DNA of 5,000 nucleotides, from contig CAMWQV010000217.1 of assembly GCA_947176425.1 (NCBI GenBank), forward strand, positions 1 to 5,000, read 5' to 3'. Positions 1 through 4,285 of the stretch are shown here, in pieces. The notes under the pieces were generated by a model. It made no database searches and had not been told where the DNA came from. It saw nothing but the letters and a program-made list of their open reading frames with translations. This DNA comes from an uncultured Clostridia bacterium. Its GTDB lineage: Bacteria > Bacillota > Clostridia > Oscillospirales > Oscillospiraceae. Every line of letters starts with the position of its first letter. The first letter of the stretch is position 1. The position numbers were made by a program, and so were the translations under genes.

Positions 1-504
1 GGCCCAGTCTACTGCGGCGGCGGCATAGGAGGAGATGGTGGATTCATCACTGAAATCCTCCGCACCGCTGGCTGACGGACTGTCCGCGTAACGCCACAGG
101 ATGGTGGTCATATCCTGACGGGTTACCGGGTCGTTGGTACCGAAAAGTCCGTTGCCATAACCGCCCACCAGTTCCTGCTGGGATGCCCACAGCACAGCGC
201 TGCTGTACCATTTGCCATCATCTGTGTCGGTAAATGTATCCGTGCCGGTCACAGAAGGCGTACCGGCAATCCGGTAGAGAACGGTGGCCAGCGCCGCTCT
301 GGTCAGACTGCCCTCCGGGTCAAAACGGCCCCCGCCCACGCCGTCCATGAGGTTGTTCTCGCGGCAGTACGCCACGGCTTCCGCATACCAGGCGTCCCCG
401 GCTACATCGGAATAACCGGTGTCGGCGGCACAGGCCGGTACCACCAGGGCAAGAGCCAGAAGCATGGACAAAAAGATAACGCCAAATCGTTTGTGTTTTT
501 TCAT
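1..504 (-). CDS. Exported SLH-domain surface protein, N-terminal part (C-terminus beyond left edge)
   Basis: The frame is open from an ATG at 504-502 to the window edge (168 codons, no stop). Residues 1-27 form a signal peptide: basic MKKHKR, a hydrophobic stretch at about 8-22, and a likely signal peptidase I site at ACA-A near residues 24-27. Two S-layer-homology repeats follow, at about 31-80 (YSDVAGDAWY, then FDPEGSLTRA) and 91-140 (FTDTDDGKWY, then FGTNDPVTRQ). A third begins at FSDES (151) and is cut by the window. SLH triplets normally bind pyruvylated secondary cell wall polymer, so the protein should sit on the cell wall. The usual TRAE motif appears as TRAA and TRQD. An AGGAGG site lies 11 bases upstream and touches the stop of the flavoprotein gene before it, so this is the sixth gene of the operon. 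The repeats are N-terminal, so any effector domain would lie outside the window and its function is unknown. Confidence 0.9.
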   Translation of the reverse strand, partial: MKKHKRFGVIFLSMLLALALVVPACAADTGYSDVAGDAWYAEAVAYCRENNLMDGVGGGRFDPEGSLTRAALATVLYRIAGTPSVTGTDTFTDTDDGKWYSSAVLWASQQELVGGYGNGLFGTNDPVTRQDMTTILWRYADSPSASGAEDFSDESTISSYAAAAVDWA

Positions 505-515
505 AGCTGCTGTTC

Positions 516-521
516 CCTCCT
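516..521 (-). promoter_or_regulatory. Ribosome binding site of SLH gene overlapping upstream stop codon
   Basis: AGGAGG on the minus strand lies 11 bases before the ATG at 504. It shares bases with the TAG stop (520-522) of the flavoprotein gene. The overlap supports the start chosen and suggests that the two genes share one message and may be translationally coupled. Confidence 0.8.
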
Positions 522-1053
522 AGAGTGAGCGGCCCAGCTGGTAGGCTTCTTCCGGGAAACTGGAGCGCTCAATATCCGCCCTGGCCCCGCAGCCTACTGC
601 CAGCACCATGCCGCTGTCTTTCCACTGCATATATCTAGCCAGCGTCTTGTAATGCGCAGTCAGGGCCTCCATTGTCCAGCTGTTCCGATCATAAGCGGTA
701 GCCATCAGAAACACCTTTTTCTTGCCTGTCAGTTTATAACTGCAAGCGTAGAAACGGTCGATCACCCGCTTGATCTGTGCGGAAAAGCCGAAGTAGTACA
801 ACGGCGTTACCAGTGCCACCGCCTGGGAAGACAGCAGTTCCGGCAGTAACGTCTGCATGGCATCCTTCTGTACGCACGGCGCCGCGCCAATGCCGCAGCG
901 GTCGCAGCCCAGGCAGGGGGATACCTGCTCAAAGGCCGCGTCAAAGCGGAAGGTTTCCCATCCGGCGTCCTGTACGCCGCGGATAAATTCATCCGCAAGC
1001 AGCGCCGAAGTGCCTTTTTTGTGGGGACTGCCAGTAATAACAGTTACTTTCAT
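520..1053 (-). CDS. Flavodoxin-fold NAD(P)H-dependent FMN reductase-like protein with clustered cysteines
   Basis: This 177-residue protein belongs to the FMN-reductase / iron-sulfur flavoprotein-like branch of the flavodoxin fold. The N-terminal strand and phosphate loop read VTVITGSPHKKGTSALL (3-19). Residues 47-60 carry C-x2-C-x2-C-x6-C (Cys47, 50, 53, 60), which fits the compact CX2CX2CX4-7C motif of archaeal and clostridial Isf proteins that ligate a 4Fe-4S cluster. TPLYYFGFSAQIKRVIDR (83-100) is the family's second conserved flavin-loop and dimer region. It has no signal peptide and is cytosolic. Such proteins pass electrons from NAD(P)H or ferredoxin to flavin, quinones or other small acceptors; the substrate here is not readable. 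The start is supported by AAAGGA at 1061-1066, 7 bases upstream. It is fifth in the operon, 54 bases after the lipoprotein flavodoxin gene, which is the widest gap in the cluster. Cluster binding is inference; many relatives keep the cysteines without proof of a cluster. Confidence 0.88.
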   Translation of the reverse strand: MKVTVITGSPHKKGTSALLADEFIRGVQDAGWETFRFDAAFEQVSPCLGCDRCGIGAAPCVQKDAMQTLLPELLSSQAVALVTPLYYFGFSAQIKRVIDRFYACSYKLTGKKKVFLMATAYDRNSWTMEALTAHYKTLARYMQWKDSGMVLAVGCGARADIERSSFPEEAYQLGRSL

Positions 1054-1107
1054 AGCCAGGTCCTTTCATCAAATCATCAAAATCATTTCTTCAGGTCTAA
1101 CATAAAA

Positions 1108-1803
1108 TTATCCGTTCAAATCCAGGCTGTCCACCCAGGATTGTACATCCGAAGCGGAGGCACTGCCGCTGAACCGGCGTCCCTCCAGCCATGTCACGCC
1201 GTCTGTCAGGTCTTGAAGATTTTCAGCGCTGGAACCCATACCGCTGCTGCCGGAAGTACAGAAGGGAACAATGGTTTTTCCAGCGAAGTCATAGCTTTCC
1301 AGGAAGGTGCTGATAATCTTCGGAGCCTGCCCCCACCAGATGGGATAGCCCAGGAAAATCACATCATATTCCGTCATGTTATCCACGCCGCCGGAAATGG
1401 CAGGACGGGCGCTGGCGTCATTCTGCTCCCGATTGGCGCGGCAGTCTGTATTGTAGTCCAGATCTGCACTGGTATACGGTGTCTCCGGTGTAATCTCATA
1501 GAGGCCGGCATCCAAAATGGCTTCCAGATGATTGGCGATGTTCTCTGTATTGTTGGTGGCTGAAAAGTAGGCGATCAGAGTTTTCTGCTCCCCGCCGTCC
1601 GTCTCTTCGGGAGTCTCGTCCTCTGGCAGTGTGGTGCTGTCCGGCTGGTCTGCCGGAGTTGTTTCCGATGTACCGGAGATAGGTGTATCTGTTCCCGGTA
1701 CGGGTGCATCGGAGCCGGTATTGCCCTGCTCAGAGTCAGCGCCGCAGGCGGCAAGCAGGAGCATGAGGGCCAGTGTCAAAAGCAGAAAAAGTGTTTTTCT
1801 CAT
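1108..1803 (-). CDS. Flavodoxin-domain lipoprotein
   Basis: This 231-residue protein starts with a lipoprotein signal: MRK, a Leu-rich core at 5-17, and the lipobox LAAC with Cys20 as the expected lipidated residue. A low-complexity linker rich in Thr, Pro, Ser, Gly, Asp and Glu spans about 21-72. A short flavodoxin domain covers about 74-229: TLIAYFSATNNTENIA (phosphate-binding loop), YDVIFLGYPIWWG (146-158, Trp156/157 near the flavin) and TSGSSGMGSS (183-192, third flavin loop). The protein should be tethered outside the membrane by the linker. Flavodoxins bind FMN and carry one or two electrons, so this one would act extracytoplasmically. The domain is clearly homologous to the next gene's product (shared LYEI.P.TPYT.ADLD, P.WW, TFLESYDF.GKTI). 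AAAGGA at 1812-1817 sets the start and overlaps the preceding stop. In the first loop the usual T-G-N-T glycine is replaced by Asn84. FMN binding and redox partners are inferred. Confidence 0.92.
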   Translation of the reverse strand: MRKTLFLLLTLALMLLLAACGADSEQGNTGSDAPVPGTDTPISGTSETTPADQPDSTTLPEDETPEETDGGEQKTLIAYFSATNNTENIANHLEAILDAGLYEITPETPYTSADLDYNTDCRANREQNDASARPAISGGVDNMTEYDVIFLGYPIWWGQAPKIISTFLESYDFAGKTIVPFCTSGSSGMGSSAENLQDLTDGVTWLEGRRFSGSASASDVQSWVDSLDLNG

Positions 1804-1811
1804 ATTGCGTT

Positions 1812-1817
1812 TCCTTT
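1812..1817 (-). promoter_or_regulatory. Ribosome binding site of lipoprotein gene overlapping upstream stop codon
   Basis: AAAGGA lies 8 bases before the ATG at 1803 and shares two bases with the TAA stop (1816-1818) of the cytosolic flavodoxin gene. This supports the start and suggests translational coupling of the two flavodoxin paralogs. Confidence 0.7.
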
Positions 1818-2295
1818 ACATAGACAAGTTGTCGGCCCAGGCTGCCAGGGTTTCCTTGGTCTGCCGTCCATTCAGCAGCTTCCCTTCCCGGATGACCGCT
1901 CCAGGGGCGCTCTCTTTTAATCCCTCTGCCGTTCCGCCGAGACCGCTGCCGCCGGAGGTGGCAAACAGAATGATGGTCTTACCGGAAAAATCATAACTTT
2001 CCAGGAAGGTATTGATGATGGTAGGGGCTGTATACCACCAGATTGGAAAGCCCAGGAAGATGGTATCGTAATCCTCTATGTGAGCATTCTGATCCGCCAG
2101 CGGCGGGCGGAAGGACCTGTCGTTCATTTCCACGCTGCTGCGGGATTTCTTGTTCATCCAATCCAGGTCGGCACGGGTATAGGGCGTTTGCGGTTTGATT
2201 TCATAGAGGCTGGCTCCAACCGCCTCTGCCAGCGTCTCTGCGGCCTTTTCTGTCGTGCCGCTTGCCGAAAAATAAGCTACCAATTTTTTACTCAT
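1816..2295 (-). CDS. Short-chain flavodoxin, cytosolic
   Basis: This complete 159-residue protein is a single flavodoxin domain without signal peptide. The FMN phosphate loop is AYFSASGTTEKAAE (7-20). YDTIFLGFPIWWYTAPTI (76-93) holds the Trp pair expected beside the isoalloxazine ring, and ATSGGSGLGGT (112-122) is the third flavin loop. It matches the short flavodoxins common in Clostridia, which are FMN electron carriers or quinone-reductase-like enzymes. The partner is unknown, though the neighbouring aldo/keto reductase and FMN-reductase-like protein suggest a shared redox pathway. GGAGGA at 2303-2308, 7 bases before the ATG, fixes the start. It begins 18 bases after the aldo/keto reductase stop and ends 12 bases before the lipoprotein paralog, so an operon is very likely. 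The two paralogs probably arose by tandem duplication, one copy having gained or lost an export signal. Confidence 0.93.
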   Translation of the reverse strand: MSKKLVAYFSASGTTEKAAETLAEAVGASLYEIKPQTPYTRADLDWMNKKSRSSVEMNDRSFRPPLADQNAHIEDYDTIFLGFPIWWYTAPTIINTFLESYDFSGKTIILFATSGGSGLGGTAEGLKESAPGAVIREGKLLNGRQTKETLAAWADNLSM

Positions 2296-2313
2296 AACAA
2301 ATTCCTCCAGATA

Positions 2314-3354
2314 TTATTTGATTTCCTGATTACCTGTAGACCAGACGTGCGGCTGTTTCGCGGCGGCGGCGGTGTTCTGGGCCATCACACCCACCAGAGC
2401 ATGGGGAACATAGGGTTCCTCCAGATAGGCCAGCTCCTCCGCCGTCAGCATCAGGTCCGCTGCTTTTGCCGCGCCCTCGATGTGATGCAGCTTGGTCGCA
2501 CCTGCTACCGGAGCTGTCACCTTCGTCAGCAGCCACGCCAGGGATACTTCTGTCATGGTAACGCCGTACCGGCCGGCCAGTTCCGCCACACGGCGGATGA
2601 TCTCGCCATCCTGCTCTGCGGTGGTGTCATATTTTAATTTGGCGTAGCTGTCCTCTTGGAGTCTCTTGGAGGTTTCGCCGGGACGCTTCGACAGCCGTCC
2701 GCCAGCCAGTGCGCTGTATGGCGTCATGGCGATGTTATCTTCGGCACAGAGTTTCGTCATCTCCCGTTCTTCTTCCCGGAAAATCAGGTTGTAGTGGCCC
2801 TGGATGGATACAAATTGGGCGAAGCCCTCTTTCTCTGCCAGGGCGTTGGCTTTCGCAAGCTGCCATGCAAAGCAGTTTGAGATGCCGATATACCTGGCTT
2901 TGCCGGACTTGACCATATTGTTCAGTCCGTCCATGATCTCATAGAGAGGGGTCTGGTAGTCCCACATATGGTAGATATACAGGTCCACATAGTCCAGACC
3001 CAGGTTGCTCAGACTGGTATTCAACATCCGTTCAATATGCTGCTGGCCTGTGATACCCGCCGCAATCTCGTCCTCCGTGCGGGGGAGGAATTTTGTGGCA
3101 ACCACCACATCTTCCCGCTTGGCAAAGTCCCGAACGGCCCGCCCCACATACTGTTCGCTGGTGCCGCTCTGATAGCCGATAGCGGTGTCAAAAAAGTTTA
3201 CGCCAAGTTCCAGCGCCCGCTTGATGATTTCACGAGAGTGTCCTTCATCGATGGTCCAGGAGTGCTGGCCCTTCCCGGCGTCGCCGAAGCCCATACAGCC
3301 CAGGCAGATACGGGAAACGGACAGCTCCGAATTTCCAAGTTTTGTGTACTTCAT
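2314..3354 (-). CDS. Aldo/keto reductase, YajO-like
   Basis: This 346-residue (beta/alpha)8-barrel aldo/keto reductase is full length for the family. It opens with the typical MKYTKLGNSELSVSRICLGC. The catalytic tetrad is Asp56 (NFFDTA), Tyr61, Lys88 (VVATKF) and His129 (YIYHMW). NADPH-contacting segments are visible at GISN (157-160), PYSALAGGRL (212-221) and PVAGATKLHHIEGAAKA (282-298). Stretches such as LCLGCM.FG, REDVVVATK, YVDLYIYH.WDY.TP and HYNLIFREEEREM resemble E. coli YajO, recalled from memory. The enzyme should be cytosolic and reduce an aldehyde or ketone with NADPH; the substrate cannot be read. GGAGG at 3361-3365, 6 bases before the ATG, sets the start. It follows the TetR gene by 26 bases and is probably its main regulatory target. 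Family assignment is firm; the YajO-like physiological role is not. Confidence 0.95.
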   Translation of the reverse strand: MKYTKLGNSELSVSRICLGCMGFGDAGKGQHSWTIDEGHSREIIKRALELGVNFFDTAIGYQSGTSEQYVGRAVRDFAKREDVVVATKFLPRTEDEIAAGITGQQHIERMLNTSLSNLGLDYVDLYIYHMWDYQTPLYEIMDGLNNMVKSGKARYIGISNCFAWQLAKANALAEKEGFAQFVSIQGHYNLIFREEEREMTKLCAEDNIAMTPYSALAGGRLSKRPGETSKRLQEDSYAKLKYDTTAEQDGEIIRRVAELAGRYGVTMTEVSLAWLLTKVTAPVAGATKLHHIEGAAKAADLMLTAEELAYLEEPYVPHALVGVMAQNTAAAAKQPHVWSTGNQEIK

Positions 3355-3380
3355 GATAAACCTCCAGTTTGCAAATAGAA

Positions 3381-4013
3381 TTAAGACTGACTTCCTGCCA
3401 GCAGCCGTTTTGTACCGGCGTAGATCATCTCATAAACAGACAGATACACAAAATCCGTTCCCGCTTTTTTCATCGCCACTCTCTGCTTATCCGTGACCAC
3501 TGTGTATGGATAAACACCGTACATAAAGGGAAAGAATGTGTATAAAAATTGCTGCTGGTCTGTGCGCGTCATCTGTGGGCGGAATTTTTCCAGCAGACGC
3601 GTCATTGCTCGAATGGAATTTCCATATGCCTCTTTGAAGTCCGCTAAGCGCTCTATCCGGCTGTTTTCCTCCATGTCATAGAGATTCATGGACAGCAGCT
3701 TCAGCAGCAGGATTCGTTTTTCCAGGGAACAGGCCAATTCCTGCGCAAGCTCATCGTCTGTCAGGGTTTCATATTTTGCAGTAAGCTCATCCAAGTCAGC
3801 GATCCATTTTTCGTATTCCTGCTGGAAAAGTGCAAGAAAAATTTCCTCTTTGGTATGGAAGTAATTGTAAATGGATGTGCGCGTAAACGATGTGGCAGCC
3901 CCAATTTCCTTGATGGTAATATCCTTAAAACTCATTGTCTCATACAGGGCGGCACAAGCCTGAACAATTTCTTCCTTTCGTGCGTTGATCAGTTCTTCTG
4001 ATCCTCTCGGCAT
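3381..4013 (-). CDS. TetR/AcrR-family transcriptional repressor
   Basis: This 210-residue regulator has a standard TetR N-terminal helix-turn-helix: helix 1 about 11-27 (ARKEEIVQACAALYE), helix 2 about 33-40 (ITIKEIGAA), and recognition helix about 44-52 followed by the family signature SIYNYFHTKEEIFLALF (47-63). The rest (about 70-205) is an all-helical, divergent ligand-binding and dimerisation domain with an aromatic patch YTFFPFMYGVYPY (158-170). AAGGAG at 4022-4027, 8 bases before the ATG, supports the start. It is the first gene of the operon, and its own promoter carries TGACA-N3-TGTCA palindromes at the -35 box and the transcription start. Autorepression relieved by a small ligand is therefore the natural reading. 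The inducer is unknown; an aldehyde, quinone or drug would fit the neighbours. Confidence 0.94.
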   Translation of the reverse strand: MPRGSEELINARKEEIVQACAALYETMSFKDITIKEIGAATSFTRTSIYNYFHTKEEIFLALFQQEYEKWIADLDELTAKYETLTDDELAQELACSLEKRILLLKLLSMNLYDMEENSRIERLADFKEAYGNSIRAMTRLLEKFRPQMTRTDQQQFLYTFFPFMYGVYPYTVVTDKQRVAMKKAGTDFVYLSVYEMIYAGTKRLLAGSQS

Positions 4014-4037
4014 TTTTATGGCTCCTTCCTTTTTTGC

Positions 4038-4052
4038 TTGACACCGTGTCTG
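4038..4052. promoter_or_regulatory. Operator C: imperfect palindrome overlapping operator B
   Basis: TTGACA-CCG-TGTCTG is centred at 4045, 12 bases from operator B's centre, and shares bases 4048-4052 with it. The core GACAC-C-GTGTC (4040-4050) is a perfect 11-base palindrome, while the outer two bases on the right do not match. It is probably a weaker or cooperative second dimer site. Confidence 0.55.
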
Positions 4053-4066
4053 ACATTGTGTCAGAC
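4048..4066. promoter_or_regulatory. Operator B: TetR-type palindrome at the transcription start
   Basis: GTCTGACA-TTG-TGTCAGAC has perfect 8-base arms and is centred at 4057. It begins at the predicted +1 of the operon (4066) and covers roughly +1 to +19. It has the same core as operator A. In RNA the same bases could fold into an 8-pair hairpin with a 3-base loop at the very 5' end of the message. Confidence 0.75.
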
Positions 4067-4072
4067 GCCGGC

Positions 4073-4101
4073 ATTATAAACCAAAATTGACACGATGTCA
4101 A
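4073..4101 (-). promoter_or_regulatory. Consensus sigma-A promoter of the TetR-flavodoxin-SLH operon
   Basis: On the minus strand, TTGACA (4101-4096) is followed by a 17-base spacer and TATAAT (4078-4073). Both boxes and the spacing match the consensus exactly. The predicted start is a G at about 4066, which leaves a leader of about 52 bases to the ATG at 4013. Such a strong promoter normally needs a repressor, in line with the palindromes over its -35 box and start site. Confidence 0.88.
4087..4101. promoter_or_regulatory. Operator A: TetR-type palindrome over the -35 box
   Basis: TTGACA-CGA-TGTCAA has perfect 6-base arms around a 3-base centre at 4094. Its right arm is the -35 hexamer of the minus-strand promoter, so bound protein would block RNA polymerase. 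It has the TGACA-N3-TGTCA core shared with the two sites near the start. Assignment to the adjacent TetR protein is inferred from position and repetition. Confidence 0.75.
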
Positions 4102-4144
4102 TATGCCGGATAAAAAATTTGTTTGCCTTCCTTCGATGCATCTA

Positions 4145-4164
4145 TTCTACAAGGTATCGTAGAA
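4145..4164. promoter_or_regulatory. Dyad TTCTAC-N8-GTAGAA, candidate LysR-type site
   Basis: Perfect 6-base inverted arms (4145-4150 and 4159-4164) lie between the two divergent promoters. LysR-type regulators often bind an interrupted dyad in the region shared with a divergent target. The even spacing does not give the classic T-N11-A, and the centre is about 88 bases upstream of the TetR operon start, farther than the usual -65. Binding is therefore only a suggestion. Confidence 0.35.
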
Positions 4165-4222
4165 ATTGTAAAATACTTATTTTGAATTGTTTACCATGCC
4201 TAAATCACATAATCAAAAAATG

Positions 4223-4251
4223 TTGACATTTCTTTTTGCTTCTGTAATAAT
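4223..4251 (+). promoter_or_regulatory. Extended -10 promoter of the LysR gene
   Basis: TTGACA (4223-4228), 17 bases, then AATAAT (4246-4251) preceded by TGT (4243-4245), which gives an extended -10. The predicted start near A4258 leaves a leader of about 28 bases. The -35 box lies inside the palindrome AAATGT-TG-ACATTT (4218-4231). Confidence 0.7.
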
Positions 4252-4285
4252 AGGAAAAATCCGTATAGAGAGGAAGTCAGAGCAT

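Larger units (their letters stand above)
1..4066 (-). other. Probable six-gene transcription unit (TetR, AKR, two flavodoxins, FMN reductase, SLH protein)
   Basis: Six minus-strand genes follow the consensus promoter with gaps of 26, 18, 12, 54 and 15 bases. Each has its own ribosome binding site, two of which overlap the previous stop. No hairpin plus T-run is visible in any gap. The distal end lies beyond the left edge, so more genes may belong to it. An internal promoter in the 54-base gap (1054-1107) cannot be excluded, but none is convincing. Confidence 0.75.
4068..4109. repeat. Inverted repeat CCGGCAT / ATGCCGG enclosing the promoter
   Basis: CCGGCAT (4068-4074) and ATGCCGG (4103-4109) are perfect 7-base inverted copies 28 bases apart. 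They bracket the spacer, the -35 box and operator A, and overlap the downstream end of the -10 box. The G+C-rich arms stand out in an A/T-rich stretch. Function is unknown: perhaps a second regulator site or chance. Confidence 0.5.
4014..4285. other. Divergent regulatory region between TetR operon and LysR gene
   Basis: These 272 bases hold no gene that I can support. They contain a consensus minus-strand promoter, three TetR-type palindromes, a larger inverted repeat around the promoter, an A/T-rich middle with a TTCTAC-N8-GTAGAA dyad and other small repeats, and a plus-strand promoter for the LysR gene. The elements are listed separately. Confidence 0.85.

Noticed and set aside
424..436. 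Lipobox in the SLH protein around Cys25
   Set aside because: VPAC has Pro at the -2 position and fits the lipobox poorly. ACA-A is a good signal peptidase I site, and SLH proteins are normally held by the cell wall polymer.
1054..1107. Internal promoter or terminator in the widest operon gap
   Set aside because: The gap is A/T rich with repeated GATGATTT-like words, but I see no convincing -35/-10 pair and no stem followed by a T-run.
1021..1563. Plus-strand open frame of 180 codons
   Set aside because: It lies opposite the lipoprotein flavodoxin and flavoprotein genes, which have clear domains and ribosome binding sites. Its translation shows no recognisable domain.
2080..2637. Plus-strand open frame of 185 codons
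   Set aside because: It is antisense to the flavodoxin and aldo/keto reductase genes, has no domain, and spans the junction between two well supported genes.
2968..3378. Plus-strand open frame of 136 codons
   Set aside because: It is antisense to the conserved N-terminal half of the aldo/keto reductase and its translation shows no family features.
4031..4066. Hairpin next to a T-run as a possible terminator
   Set aside because: On the plus strand the T-run precedes the stem. On the minus strand the stem is followed by A-rich sequence. Neither gives a stem followed by a U-run, and the palindrome is better explained as an operator.
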